Positions 25,533 to 34,527 of a DNA stretch of 64,000 nt are shown here, in pieces. Source of the stretch: Agrobacterium sp. RAC06 (GTDB lineage Bacteria; Pseudomonadota; Alphaproteobacteria; Rhizobiales; Rhizobiaceae); the NCBI RefSeq assembly GCF_001713475.1, contig NZ_CP016499.1, positions 2,418,001 to 2,482,000 of the forward strand, read 5' to 3'. Under the pieces are notes generated by a model. That model worked only from the letters and a program-made list of their open reading frames with translations, made no database searches and was not told the DNA's origin. Made by a program: the position numbers and the translations under genes. Within the stretch, counting starts at the first letter, position 1. Every line of letters begins with the position of its first letter.

Positions 25533-26966
25533 TCAGGCGCGGGCGCGCCAGTCGTCGAGAGCCACTGGCCTGTCGGGGATTTCGACACGGAACATGGTGC
25601 CGGGACCCGGCTTTTCCACAAGGGCGATTGTTCCACCATGGGCGATCACCAGCTCGCGGGCAATCGCCAGGCCAAGGCCCGTGCCGCCGGAACGCGCCGA
25701 ACCACGGAAGGCAGTGAAGAGGTTCTCCCGCGCCTTGCGCGGCATGCCGGGGCCCGTGTCGTCGATGACGATGGCCACGACCGATCCGGTTCGCTGGGCG
25801 GATACGGTGATGCGTCGGACATGCTCGGGATCATCAGGCGTGAAGGTGGCCAGCGCCTGAATGGCGTTGCGGCAGATGTTGTGAATGACGCGGAAGAGTT
25901 GCTCGCTATCGGCATCGACCTCGATGTCGACGCCGACGTTGTCGATGAATTCGATACCCGCCTCGTGGCTCAGATGCAGGAGATCCCGAACCTCCTGACA
26001 GACTTCAGACAAAAGGAAGCGGCGACGGCGCGGCTCGGCTTCCGAGGTCTGGCCATAGGAGAGAACCTCGCTGGTATAGCCGACGGCGCGATCGATGGTG
26101 CGCAAGAGCTTGGGGGCGAAGCTTTTCACCAGGGGATCGTCGACATCGACCAGACGGTCGGACATCAGCTGGGCCGAGGCCAGGATGTTGCGCATGTCGT
26201 GATTGATCTTGGAGACGGCGAGACCGAGGTCGGCGAGCGTCTTCTGCTGCCGCAGCGTCTTCTGCAATTGGTCCTGCATCCGTGAAAGATGACGCCCAGC
26301 AACCGCGATCTCGTCATTTCCGACGGTCGGCGGCAACACGCGCGTGGGATCTTCGGGATTTTCCGCGAACACCTGCATGCTTCGGGCCAGACGTCGCACC
26401 GGCATGATCATCACGCGATTGATCGCCAGGAACATCAGGACGGCAGCGATAACGGAAATAATCAGGGAGATGAAGAGGATGTTGCGGGCATAGCCGAGCA
26501 TGGCCTTGCGCAGCGGCGCTTCGTCCATGACGATCTCGACGGTCACGTCACTGCCTTCCGCGATGGGCCCGTAGACGCGCAACAGGCGGTCGCCGCCGAA
26601 GATCAGCGTGTAGAAGGCGTCGCGAATCGATCCGAGCTCCGAGTAATCCGAGAGGTCGAAGGCGGCATCCACTTCGCTCGGCATCTCGGTCACCGCAAGC
26701 AGGCGCGAGGTGCCGTCCTTGCGAAGCACGATGGCCTTCGTTCCCGTGGTTGTCAGCGTATCTTCCTGAACACCACGGGGCAGCTCCAGCGGCTGGAGCC
26801 CATCGATCACCACTCCAGCGGCAGCCGCTGTGTTCAGCCGATCCTGCAGCCAGCGCTGGCGCATCGTGGCAACGGACGGTGCAAAGATCAGGATCTCAGC
26901 CAGCATTACGAAGGCGATTGTCAGCCACAGGAGCTTGCCGGATAGTCCCCTGATGCGGGACGGCAT
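25533..26966 (-). CDS. Orphan sensor histidine kinase
   Basis: 477 residues: TM1 (about 11-31), periplasmic sensor (about 32-160), TM2 (about 162-184), HAMP with a PVRRLARSM start, dimerisation helix with SKINHDMRN (His256, HisKA-like but unusual), and HATPase with N-box HNICRNAIQAL, DDTGPGMP and SGGTGLGLAI. The start at 26966 follows a GGGGGG ribosome site; an in-frame ATG at 27020 is possible. No response regulator gene is adjacent. Target and signal are unknown. Confidence 0.9.
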   Translation of the reverse strand: MPSRIRGLSGKLLWLTIAFVMLAEILIFAPSVATMRQRWLQDRLNTAAAAGVVIDGLQPLELPRGVQEDTLTTTGTKAIVLRKDGTSRLLAVTEMPSEVDAAFDLSDYSELGSIRDAFYTLIFGGDRLLRVYGPIAEGSDVTVEIVMDEAPLRKAMLGYARNILFISLIISVIAAVLMFLAINRVMIMPVRRLARSMQVFAENPEDPTRVLPPTVGNDEIAVAGRHLSRMQDQLQKTLRQQKTLADLGLAVSKINHDMRNILASAQLMSDRLVDVDDPLVKSFAPKLLRTIDRAVGYTSEVLSYGQTSEAEPRRRRFLLSEVCQEVRDLLHLSHEAGIEFIDNVGVDIEVDADSEQLFRVIHNICRNAIQALATFTPDDPEHVRRITVSAQRTGSVVAIVIDDTGPGMPRKARENLFTAFRGSARSGGTGLGLAIARELVIAHGGTIALVEKPGPGTMFRVEIPDRPVALDDWRARA

Positions 26967-27126
26967 GGCATACCCCCCGGAGAGGTCGGCCTGCAGATGA
27001 TTGTCCTGCCGGTCGAGCATCGGCCCTCATTCCTTATCGTTCCGGCCTGCCCAAATATGGCGCCGTCCGGCACGACTTCACGTCAGTGTGAAGCTGTCTT
27101 CTCATGCGTATCACGCGCAAGCCGCG

Positions 27127-27156
27127 AAGGAACATGAAAGTTTGGTCATGTTCTTT
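27127..27156. repeat. Inverted repeat in the sensor kinase/rpmH gap
   Basis: AAGGAACATGA and TCATGTTCTTT form an 11-bp stem with one G-T pair around an 8-base spacer. It lies about 160 bp upstream of the kinase start and 100 bp before the rpmH promoter. A second, imperfect inverted repeat (ACGCGGTTTTT against AAAAAGCCGCGT, 27208-27256) follows. The 430-bp gap holds these and the rpmH promoter; I see no gene. Confidence 0.4.
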
Positions 27157-27258
27157 GCGTGGTCACCAGTATAAACGATGGAGCCGGCGTGGCGGATGTG
27201 TGGCGAGACGCGGTTTTTTCGCCTTTATTCGCAAGATAGAGGCTAAAAAGCCGCGTGA

Positions 27259-27287
27259 TTGACTCCTGTGCGCCCTGACACTATAAG
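27259..27287 (+). promoter_or_regulatory. Sigma-70 promoter of rpmH-rnpA
   Basis: TTGACT (27259-27264), exactly 17 bases, then TATAAG (27282-27287). This near-consensus housekeeping promoter lies 110 bp before rpmH, as expected for a highly expressed ribosomal gene. Confidence 0.75.
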
Positions 27288-27396
27288 CCGCGCACGTTCG
27301 GATACAGGCGCCCGGCGGCGCTCACCCGTGCGACGAACCAAAACGCTGTTGCAATTTGCACATCCAAGAAGGGCCGCACACCGCGGTATTAAATAA

Positions 27397-27534
27397 ATGT
27401 CGAAGCGTACTTTCCAACCTTCCAAGCTTGTTCGCAAGCGCCGCCACGGTTTCCGTGCGCGTATGGCCACCAAGGGCGGCCGTCAGGTCCTCAACGCACG
27501 CCGCGCTCGCGGTCGCGCGAAGCTCTCGGCCTAA
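27397..27534 (+). CDS. rpmH: 50S ribosomal protein L34
   Basis: A 45-residue, very basic protein starting [18 protein letters not shown] and continuing with the conserved [20 protein letters not shown] pattern. It is the smallest large-subunit protein and lies, as usual, directly upstream of rnpA (32-bp gap). The start has little Shine-Dalgarno sequence (TTAAATAA before ATG). Confidence 0.97.
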   Translation: MSKRTFQPSKLVRKRRHGFRARMATKGGRQVLNARRARGRAKLSA

Positions 27535-27566
27535 GGCCGGATGAGCCCGACGAGGCTGACGGGCCC

Positions 27567-27956
27567 ATGACGTCCACGGACTCCAAGACATCTGTTGGCC
27601 GGCTCAAGAGCCGGCCTCAGTTTCTCGCCGTCAGGCACGGCGAAGCGCGCAAGGGTCGCACCTTCCTTCTGGAGGTTCTCGACCGCAAGGATGACGCGCC
27701 GCCCCGCGTGGGCTTCACAGTCACAAAGAAACACGGCAATGCAGTGGAACGTAACCGCATGCGGCGCAGGCTGAAAGAAGCCGTGCGACTGAATGCGGCG
27801 TTTGCAATGCAGCCGGGACACGACTATGTCATTGTCGCCCGGCGCGAGGTACTCGATGTACCTTTCGATCAATTGTCCCGGCAATTGATCCTGCGCATCG
27901 AAAACCGCCAGACGAATAACTCCCGGTCGAACAAGACCGCTCCCAGGAAAGAGTGA
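27567..27956 (+). CDS. rnpA: Ribonuclease P protein component
   Basis: A 129-residue basic protein subunit of RNase P, which matures tRNA 5' ends. It has the [20 protein letters not shown] signature and the DYVIVARRE strand. The Ser/Asn/Lys-rich tail is typical of rhizobial forms. Its stop codon overlaps the yidC start by one base. Confidence 0.96.
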   Translation: MTSTDSKTSVGRLKSRPQFLAVRHGEARKGRTFLLEVLDRKDDAPPRVGFTVTKKHGNAVERNRMRRRLKEAVRLNAAFAMQPGHDYVIVARREVLDVPFDQLSRQLILRIENRQTNNSRSNKTAPRKE

Positions 27957-29746
27957 TGCAGAACAACCGCAACTATTTCATCGCGATTGCCTTATCGGTG
28001 GTGATCGTCCTCGCCTGGCAGTTCTTCTATATGAACCCGCGTATCGAGGCCCAGCGTCAGGCTCAGGAGGCGCAGATCGCCCAGCAGCAGGCGCAGGCCG
28101 AGCAGCAGGCGACGAGCCCTGCAGCCACGGTTGACGGTAGCTTGCCAGCGGGTGCGGCCGCCAATCCGGAAGCAAGCCGCGATGCCGCCGTGGCCCGGAC
28201 GGCCCGCGTCGAGATCGACACCCAGGATCTCGTCGGCTCCATCAATCTCACCGGTGCCCGATTCGACGATCTGAAGCTGCGACAGTACCGCGAGACCGTC
28301 GATCCGACGAGCCCGATCGTTACCCTGTTCAATCCTGCCGAAACACGGGACGGCTATTTTGCCGAACTCGGCTTTATCGCCGGCGAAAATGCCGGTTCCG
28401 TTCCGGGCCCCAACACCGTCTGGACGGCACCCGAAGGCGCAAAGCTGACCGAGGCGACACCTCTTACGCTGACCTTCACCAACGAAGCCGGCCTCACCTT
28501 TACCCGCACGATCGCCGTCGACGAACATTACATGTTCACCATCGAAGACCAGATCGTGAACAATGGCGCAGCGTCCGCAAGCCTTGCGCCCTATGGCCGC
28601 GTAACGCGCTACAACAAGCCGTCCACGCCTTCGATCTTCGTTCTGCATGAAGGTTTCCTCGGCGTTGTCGGCACCGAGGGCAGCCTGGCGGAATACGACT
28701 ATACGGATGTAGAGGAAGACGCCGTTGCCAATGCCAAGGCCACCGGTGGCTGGCTCGGCATCACGGACAAGTACTGGGCCACGTCGCTCATTCCGCAGCA
28801 GACCCTGCCTTACGAATCGCGCTTCTCCTACTTCACCGACGGTCAGGCCCGCTTCCAGGCCGATTACAAGAACGATGCCGTCAGCATTCCGGCCGGCCAG
28901 AGCACCTCGGTCAAGACCCTCTTGTTTGCCGGTGCCAAGCAGGTTCCGGTCATCGACAGCTACCAGGAAAGCCTTGGTATTCCGAAGTTTGATCTGATGA
29001 TCGACTGGGGCTGGTTCTACTTCATCACCAAGCCAATGTTCCACCTGATGGACTACTTCTTCCATCTCGTCGGTAATTTCGGCGTGGCCATCCTGCTCAC
29101 CACCATCGTCGTCAAGCTGTTGTTCTTCCCGCTCGCCAACAAGCAGTACGCCTCCATGGCCAACATGAAGCGTGTGCAGCCGAAGCTCGAAGAACTGAAG
29201 ACCAAGTATGCCGACGACCGCATGGGCCTGCAGCAGGCGATGATGGCGCTCTACAAGGAAGAGAAGATCAATCCGGTTGCCGGCTGCTGGCCGGTACTCC
29301 TGCAGATCCCGGTCTTCTTCGCGCTCTACAAGGTCATCTACGTCACCATCGAAATGCGCCACGCGCCGTTCTTCGGCTGGATCCAGGATCTCTCAGCTCC
29401 CGATCCGACGAGCTTGTTCAACCTGTTCGGTCTGCTGCCCTTCACGCCGCCGCTCTTCCTGATGATCGGCGTCTGGCCGCTCATCATGGGCGTCACCATG
29501 TGGGTCCAGATGCGCATGAACCCGACGCCGCCGGATCCGACGCAGGCGATGCTGTTCAACTGGATGCCCGTTGTCTTCACCTTCATGCTCGGCACGTTCC
29601 CCGCCGGCCTGGTGATCTACTGGGCATGGAACAACACGCTGTCGATCCTGCAGCAGGCCTTGATCATGAAGCGTCACGGCGTGGAGATCGAGCTGTTCAA
29701 GAACATCGCCAACATGTTCCGGCGGAAACCGGCCCAGACCAAGTGA
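27956..29746 (+). CDS. yidC: Membrane protein insertase YidC
   Basis: Inserts inner-membrane proteins alone or with SecYEG. The 596-residue Gram-negative form has N-terminal TM1 (about 6-24), a Gln/Ala-rich linker, a large periplasmic beta domain (about 60-345), and then the conserved core of five TMs with KRVQPKLEELKTKYADD and the NPVAGCWPVLLQIPVF motif. The start is the ATG overlapping the rnpA stop (ATGA-like junction); a GTG one codon earlier is also in frame. It ends at a strong terminator. Confidence 0.97.
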   Translation: MQNNRNYFIAIALSVVIVLAWQFFYMNPRIEAQRQAQEAQIAQQQAQAEQQATSPAATVDGSLPAGAAANPEASRDAAVARTARVEIDTQDLVGSINLTGARFDDLKLRQYRETVDPTSPIVTLFNPAETRDGYFAELGFIAGENAGSVPGPNTVWTAPEGAKLTEATPLTLTFTNEAGLTFTRTIAVDEHYMFTIEDQIVNNGAASASLAPYGRVTRYNKPSTPSIFVLHEGFLGVVGTEGSLAEYDYTDVEEDAVANAKATGGWLGITDKYWATSLIPQQTLPYESRFSYFTDGQARFQADYKNDAVSIPAGQSTSVKTLLFAGAKQVPVIDSYQESLGIPKFDLMIDWGWFYFITKPMFHLMDYFFHLVGNFGVAILLTTIVVKLLFFPLANKQYASMANMKRVQPKLEELKTKYADDRMGLQQAMMALYKEEKINPVAGCWPVLLQIPVFFALYKVIYVTIEMRHAPFFGWIQDLSAPDPTSLFNLFGLLPFTPPLFLMIGVWPLIMGVTMWVQMRMNPTPPDPTQAMLFNWMPVVFTFMLGTFPAGLVIYWAWNNTLSILQQALIMKRHGVEIELFKNIANMFRRKPAQTK

Positions 29747-29751
29747 CGATC

Positions 29752-29779
29752 AAAAGCCCCGGCCATGCCGGGGCTTTTT
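29752..29779 (+). terminator. Terminator after yidC
   Basis: AAAAGCCCCGGC (29752-29763) pairs perfectly with GCCGGGGCTTTT around a CAT loop, ending in five T residues. It separates yidC from the EamA transporter gene. Confidence 0.93.
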
Positions 29780-29803
29780 CTATGGTGATCGAGATTTAAT
29801 CCC

Positions 29804-30709
29804 ATGTCCGACTCCTCCGCCACACAACGTTCCTGGCTCGGCATTGCTCTCGTTGCCGGCTCGGCGGTCGCGTGGAGCTATGGCGGAGCGATCCAGCGTT
29901 TCATCGGCGTGGAGGATGGCTGGACGATCGTGTTCTGGCGCTGCCTGTTCGCTGGCCTTTTTCTCCTTGCCTTCATGCTGATCTGTGATCGGATCGATGG
30001 CACGATACGCCTGTTCCGCGCCATGGGCTGGCCGGGCTTCTGCATCGCCGTCGGCTTTGCCCTTGTCTCGACCTTCTTCGTGCTTGCCGTCACCATGACA
30101 CCGGTGGCCAATGTCGTGCTGTTCATGGCATCCATCCCACTGTTTGCAGCCCTTCTCGCGCGCGTCGTACTGGGGGAACCGATCACGCCGGTCACCTGGG
30201 GCGCCATCGCAGCCGTCATCCTCGGTGTGGGCATCATGGTCTCGGCCTCGATCGGTGACGGCGGCTCGATCCTCGGGCTGACGCTGGCCGCCGCCATTCC
30301 GGCGATCTTCGCCTGCATGACGGTGCTGACCCGCCGCTATCCCGGCATCCGCATGACGCCGGCTGCCTGTGGCGGATCCTTCATCGCATCCGCGATTGCC
30401 GCCACCCAAGCCGGTGCCTTTGCCGTTGGCTTCCAGGATCTCACTTTGCTCTTCTGCTTCGGCGCCCTCAATCTCGGGCTCGGCATGGCACTTTACGTCA
30501 CCGGTGCCCGGATGATCCCCTCGGCACTCGCGGCGTTGCTCGGTACCGCCGAGATGATCCTTGCGCCGGTCTGGATGGTGATCCTGCACGACGAGATCCC
30601 GTCGGGGCGCACGATCATCGGCGGCGCGCTCGTCATGGCCGCCCTATTCACCTATCTCATAAGCCACGCGCGGCAGGCGTTGCGGCCCGTTCCGACCTCT
30701 GCTGCTTGA
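29804..30709 (+). CDS. DMT family transporter (EamA)
   Basis: 301 residues with about ten hydrophobic helices in two EamA repeats, e.g. VAWSYGGAIQRFIG at the start and LGTAEMILAPVWMVILHDE near the end. It probably exports or exchanges small metabolites; the substrate is unknown. It lies between yidC and engB, which are close neighbours in many rhizobia. It starts 25 bp after the yidC terminator with a weak ribosome site, so its promoter must lie in or just after that terminator. Confidence 0.9.
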   Translation: MSDSSATQRSWLGIALVAGSAVAWSYGGAIQRFIGVEDGWTIVFWRCLFAGLFLLAFMLICDRIDGTIRLFRAMGWPGFCIAVGFALVSTFFVLAVTMTPVANVVLFMASIPLFAALLARVVLGEPITPVTWGAIAAVILGVGIMVSASIGDGGSILGLTLAAAIPAIFACMTVLTRRYPGIRMTPAACGGSFIASAIAATQAGAFAVGFQDLTLLFCFGALNLGLGMALYVTGARMIPSALAALLGTAEMILAPVWMVILHDEIPSGRTIIGGALVMAALFTYLISHARQALRPVPTSAA

Positions 30710-30757
30710 CTTTCCGGGCCAAAACCCGGATCTGTCCCGCTTACGAAAGGCCAGCCC

Positions 30758-31417
30758 ATGACCGAGACACACGACAAACCCGACCAGCCGCTTTTCGGCC
30801 GCCCCTGGATCTTCATCCGCGGCGTGCCGTCGATGGAATTCCTGCCGCCGGAAGGACCGCTCGAAGTGGCCTTTGCCGGGCGCTCGAATGTCGGCAAGTC
30901 GTCGCTGATCAATGCGTTGGTCGGCCAGAAGGGACTGGCACGCACGTCGAACACGCCCGGTCGCACGCAGGAGCTCAACTACTTCGTGCCCGACGGCTAT
31001 TCCGGCGGCGCCGGAGACCTGCCGCCGATGGCGCTCGTCGACATGCCCGGCTACGGCTATGCCCAGGCGCCGAAGGAACACGTCGATGCCTGGACGAAGC
31101 TGGTTTTCGATTATCTTCGGGGTCGCGCGACACTGAAGCGCGTCTATGTGCTGATCGACAGCCGCCACGGTCTGAAGAAGAACGACGAGGAAGTGCTTGG
31201 CCTGCTCGACAAGGCGGCGGTCTCCTACCAGATCGTGCTCACCAAGACCGACAAGATCAAGGCTCCCGCTGTGCCGAAGCTGATCGCGGAAACGCAGGAA
31301 AAGATCAAGAAGCGGCCTGCCGCCTTCCCGGGCGTTCTCTCGACATCATCTGAAAAAGGTGATGGCCTCGACCAATTGCGCGGGGCAATCAGCGAGGCCA
31401 TCGGTCGGAGCCTTTGA
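30758..31417 (+). CDS. engB: Ribosome biogenesis GTPase YihA/YsxC
   Basis: GTPase needed for late 50S assembly. The 219-residue protein has G1 GRSNVGKSS, switch region [14 protein letters not shown]3 DMPGYGYA and G4 TKTDK. Length is normal. It probably shares a transcript with the preceding transporter (48-bp gap). It is convergent with the fasciclin gene. Confidence 0.96.
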   Translation: MTETHDKPDQPLFGRPWIFIRGVPSMEFLPPEGPLEVAFAGRSNVGKSSLINALVGQKGLARTSNTPGRTQELNYFVPDGYSGGAGDLPPMALVDMPGYGYAQAPKEHVDAWTKLVFDYLRGRATLKRVYVLIDSRHGLKKNDEEVLGLLDKAAVSYQIVLTKTDKIKAPAVPKLIAETQEKIKKRPAAFPGVLSTSSEKGDGLDQLRGAISEAIGRSL

Positions 31418-31476
31418 CGCTCAGGCTCCGATCAGGTCGACCCGATCAGGCGGTGACCGGGCCGAACCGTCGTTCC

Positions 31477-32034
31477 TTACATCTTCGGCAGGATCACTGT
31501 GTCGACGACATGGATGACGCCGTTCGACTGCTTGACGTCGGCGATCGTGACGGTTGAGACGCCGCCATTCTCGTCGGTCAGCGTCACCTTGCCGTCTGCT
31601 GCCTTGCCCTTCAGCACGCAACCGCCGACGGTCGCCACATCGGCTTCACCGCCGTTGTCGGAAATCATCTTGACGAGGGCTTCGGACATCACGTCAGCTG
31701 CCACCACGTGGCAAGTCAGAACCTTGGTGAGCTGTTCCTTGTTCTCCGGCTTCAGCAGCGTGTCGACAGTGCCGGCCGGCAGTTTGGCGAAGGCATCATT
31801 GGTCGGTGCGAAGACGGTGAACGGACCGGCGCCCGACAGGGTTTCAACGAGACCGGCTGCCTGGACGGCGGCAACGAGCGTCGTGTGATCCTTCGAATTG
31901 ACGGCGTTTTCGACGATGTTCTTGGTCTCGAGCATTTCACCACCGCCGACCATCGGATTGGCGGCATAGGCTACGGCAGCGCCTGCCAGGATGGCTGCGG
32001 AGAATGCGAGCGGGCGAAGAGCGGTCTTGAACAT
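31477..32034 (-). CDS. Fasciclin (FAS1) domain secreted protein
   Basis: 185 residues: signal peptide (1-25, ending AYAA) and one FAS1 domain with the H1 block GAGPFTVFAPTNDAFAKLP and H2-like VIHVVDTVILP. It has two Cys (TCHV and GGCVL) that could pair. These extracellular adhesion-type domains occur widely. It lies directly downstream of an RskA-type anti-sigma and ECF sigma pair on the same strand. In mycobacteria SigK-RskA controls the fasciclin proteins MPT70/MPT83, so this is a likely target of the adjacent sigma factor. Confidence 0.93.
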   Translation of the reverse strand: MFKTALRPLAFSAAILAGAAVAYAANPMVGGGEMLETKNIVENAVNSKDHTTLVAAVQAAGLVETLSGAGPFTVFAPTNDAFAKLPAGTVDTLLKPENKEQLTKVLTCHVVAADVMSEALVKMISDNGGEADVATVGGCVLKGKAADGKVTLTDENGGVSTVTIADVKQSNGVIHVVDTVILPKM

Positions 32035-32144
32035 TACGGTTTCCTCTTATCCTTGGTGTTCACGATCGTGTCCCTGCGGTTCGGGCGGGACATCGGCGTT
32101 CCTCAGTCGGAACACCACCAAGGACGGAGCCTCGTACAGCTAAG

Positions 32145-32178
32145 TTTCAGGCGGCCCGAAAAAATCGACCGCCTGAAA
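32145..32178 (-). terminator. Candidate terminator of the sigma/anti-sigma unit
   Basis: TTTCAGGCGG (32145-32154) and CCGCCTGAAA (32169-32178) form a perfect 10-bp stem with a 14-base loop, 34 bp after the anti-sigma stop. There is no strong T-run on the minus strand, so it may instead be a processing or regulatory hairpin before the fasciclin promoter. Confidence 0.45.
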
Positions 32179-32211
32179 ACAATCCATTGAATTTATGAGG
32201 GAATTTCTTCG

Positions 32212-32928
32212 TCAGGGACGAACTTCGCCGAGCGCCACGACAGGCCCGGTGGCTTGTCCAGTTGGCGATCCACCGAAAGGCTCGAGGCTGACGGCCAGCA
32301 CGACACCCTCCGTCAGGCGCGCGCGCAGCGCCTCGGGAACATCGAGTTCGCCTTGCCCGGTCTGCGGCAGCACGCCGAGCGATATCGGCGGCTGTTCACC
32401 CTCGACGAGCCAGAGTTCGAGCGACTTCTCATCTGAACCACCGCTTGCGACGGGCGTGACAGCAAGGCGGCCCGAGTTCCCGTCGTAGCGTGCATGCAGG
32501 GCAATCGCCTGGTTCTCGCCAGCAAGTTCGGCGGTCAGAGCGGCCTGCGGCATTGGACGCATGCGTTCTGCATAATCGAGCCCGAACACCAGACCGAGTG
32601 CCGCAATGGAAGCAAAGCTCAGGCCGCGCCAGAGCACCAGCGAATTCCACAGGCTGCCCTTTACCGCCGCGACCGCGGCAGGAGACGCAAACAGCCGATC
32701 CTCGATCTTCGAAAACAGCTGATCCGGCGGTGAGGCCTCGGCGTAATCGTCGTTGAACTGGGTGAGGTTCTCTTCCCAGCGCTTGACCATGGCGGCGAAC
32801 TGCCGGTCGTGGCGCAGACGTGCGTCCACCTTCTGGCGCTCGGCTCCACTCAGGACGCCCAGGACGTATTCGCCCGCAAGAACTTCGTCCCGCGACCGGT
32901 CTCCCTTGCTTTGGTCAGGCGTGCTCAT
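32212..32928 (-). CDS. RskA-type anti-sigma factor
   Basis: A 238-residue membrane anti-sigma factor. The N-terminal cytoplasmic sigma-binding helices include LAGEYVLGVLSGAERQ, typical of RskA; no zinc HxxxCxxC motif and no Cys are present. One TM segment lies about 95-115 (WRGLSFASIAALGLVFG). The periplasmic RskA domain has LELWLVEGEQPP and ends in SLEPFGGSPTGQATGPVV, the usual RskA close. It overlaps the sigma gene by 14 bases, ensuring balanced synthesis. Release is expected by regulated proteolysis. Confidence 0.92.
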   Translation of the reverse strand: MSTPDQSKGDRSRDEVLAGEYVLGVLSGAERQKVDARLRHDRQFAAMVKRWEENLTQFNDDYAEASPPDQLFSKIEDRLFASPAAVAAVKGSLWNSLVLWRGLSFASIAALGLVFGLDYAERMRPMPQAALTAELAGENQAIALHARYDGNSGRLAVTPVASGGSDEKSLELWLVEGEQPPISLGVLPQTGQGELDVPEALRARLTEGVVLAVSLEPFGGSPTGQATGPVVALGEVRP

Positions 32929-33460
32929 CCATGCACTCTCTCAGTTTCAAAAGGCTGCGCCGCAGCCAAGTACGCATCGTGTTCAAGGGAACGGCGAAAT
33001 GGTCGGCCAGTTCCTGATAGGACAGTCCTTCCACATAGGCCTGGCGAACGGCGAGCGCCCGATCAGGATCCAATGCCTCCAGGCATGTGTCAATGCGGCC
33101 ACCCTCGGATCGGAGCATCGCATGCTGCTCCGGATCCGGCGCGAGATCCGCCAGATCGATCGCCGCCTCTATGTCTTCCCCCTGCGGTCGACGCGCCCGA
33201 AGACGATCAATGCAGTGGTAGCGGACGATGGCGCAGAGCCATGGATAGGCATTGTCGCCGTCGCCCGTATAGCTGCCGGCCTTGTGCCAGATCTTGACGA
33301 ACACGTCCTGGAGCGCCTCTTCGGCCTCTCCCCTGTCTTTGAGCATACGGATGCAGATGGCGAAAAGTTTCGCTGAAACACGACCATAGAGCAAGGAAAA
33401 GGCGCTCCGGTCCCGCAGGGCTACCCGGGCCAGCAATCCGCCGATGTCGTCGCGTTCCAT
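32915..33460 (-). CDS. ECF sigma factor (SigK-like)
   Basis: A 181-residue ECF sigma-70 factor. Region 2 has AFSLLYGRVSAKLFAI and EEALQDVFVKIWHKAGSY; region 4 has LSYQELADHFAVPLNTMRTW followed by LRRSLLKLRECM. It pairs with an RskA anti-sigma, placing it in the SigK/SigL-like ECF group, which often responds to envelope or redox change. It is divergent from argB. I could not fix an ECF promoter consensus by eye in the upstream gap. Confidence 0.93.
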   Translation of the reverse strand: MERDDIGGLLARVALRDRSAFSLLYGRVSAKLFAICIRMLKDRGEAEEALQDVFVKIWHKAGSYTGDGDNAYPWLCAIVRYHCIDRLRARRPQGEDIEAAIDLADLAPDPEQHAMLRSEGGRIDTCLEALDPDRALAVRQAYVEGLSYQELADHFAVPLNTMRTWLRRSLLKLRECMDEHA

Positions 33461-33618
33461 AGAGCCCCCTCACCCAGTGGCCTTGATATAGCACGGCATC
33501 TTCGGTGGACAATGCGACGAGAAGAAGAAGCATGTCACGTGCCGCTTATATTGTGGCTCGATTATTCCCTACAGGCGACACATGCGCTAAAAGGCCGCCA
33601 TCCAATGCGAGGTTTCCC

Positions 33619-34506
33619 ATGACATCGACCGAAAGCGAAATGCAGGCCCGTCTTCTCGTCCAGGCCCTGCCCTTCATGCAGCGCTACGAGAACAAGACGA
33701 TCGTCGTCAAATATGGCGGCCATGCCATGGGCAATCCTGAGCTCGGCAAGGCGTTTGCCGCCGATATCGCACTTCTGAAGCAGTCGGGCGTCAACCCGAT
33801 CGTCGTGCATGGCGGCGGCCCGCAGATCGGCGCCATGCTTGCCCGTATGGGCATCGAATCACGCTTCGAGAACGGCCTTCGCGTCACCGATCAGAAGACC
33901 GTCGAGATCGTCGAGATGGTGCTGGCCGGCTCGATCAACAAGGAAATCGTCGCGCTGATCAACCAGACCGGCGAATGGGCGATCGGGCTCTGCGGCAAAG
34001 ACGGCAACATGGTCTTTGCCGAAAAGGCGCAGAAGAAGGTTCGCGACCCCGACAGCAATATCGAGCGCGTGCTCGATCTCGGCTTCGTTGGTGATGTCGT
34101 CGAAGTCGACCGCACACTGCTCGATCTGCTCGCCCGCTCAGAGATGATCCCGGTCATCGCGCCTGTCGCTCCTGGCCGCGATGGTGCTACCTACAATATC
34201 AATGCCGACACCTTTGCCGGTGCGATTGCCGGTGCCCTCAATGCCTCGCGCCTGCTCTTCCTCACCGACGTGCCCGGCGTGCTCGACAAGGACGGCAAGC
34301 TGATCAAGGAACTCTCGGTCGCTGAAGCCCATGCGCTGATCAAGGACGGCACGATTTCCGGCGGCATGATCCCGAAGGTCGAGACCTGCATCGAGGCCAT
34401 CCAGGCCGGCGTGCAGGGCGTCGTCATCCTCAACGGCAAGACCGCCCATTCCGTATTGCTCGAGCTCTTCACCGAGACGGGTGCAGGCACGCTGCTCGTT
34501 CCCTGA
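33619..34506 (+). CDS. argB: Acetylglutamate kinase
   Basis: Phosphorylates N-acetylglutamate in arginine synthesis. The 295-residue amino-acid kinase fold shows [22 protein letters not shown], the substrate residues near [15 protein letters not shown], and [15 protein letters not shown] start at 33619 (GAGG 7 bases upstream); an open frame extends to 33505 but is not conserved-looking. The rhizobial order normally places it soon after engB; here an ECF/fasciclin unit separates them. Confidence 0.96.
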   Translation: MTSTESEMQARLLVQALPFMQRYENKTIVVKYGGHAMGNPELGKAFAADIALLKQSGVNPIVVHGGGPQIGAMLARMGIESRFENGLRVTDQKTVEIVEMVLAGSINKEIVALINQTGEWAIGLCGKDGNMVFAEKAQKKVRDPDSNIERVLDLGFVGDVVEVDRTLLDLLARSEMIPVIAPVAPGRDGATYNINADTFAGAIAGALNASRLLFLTDVPGVLDKDGKLIKELSVAEAHALIKDGTISGGMIPKVETCIEAIQAGVQGVVILNGKTAHSVLLELFTETGAGTLLVP

Positions 34507-34527
34507 CCCGGATCTCAACGCTGCCGG

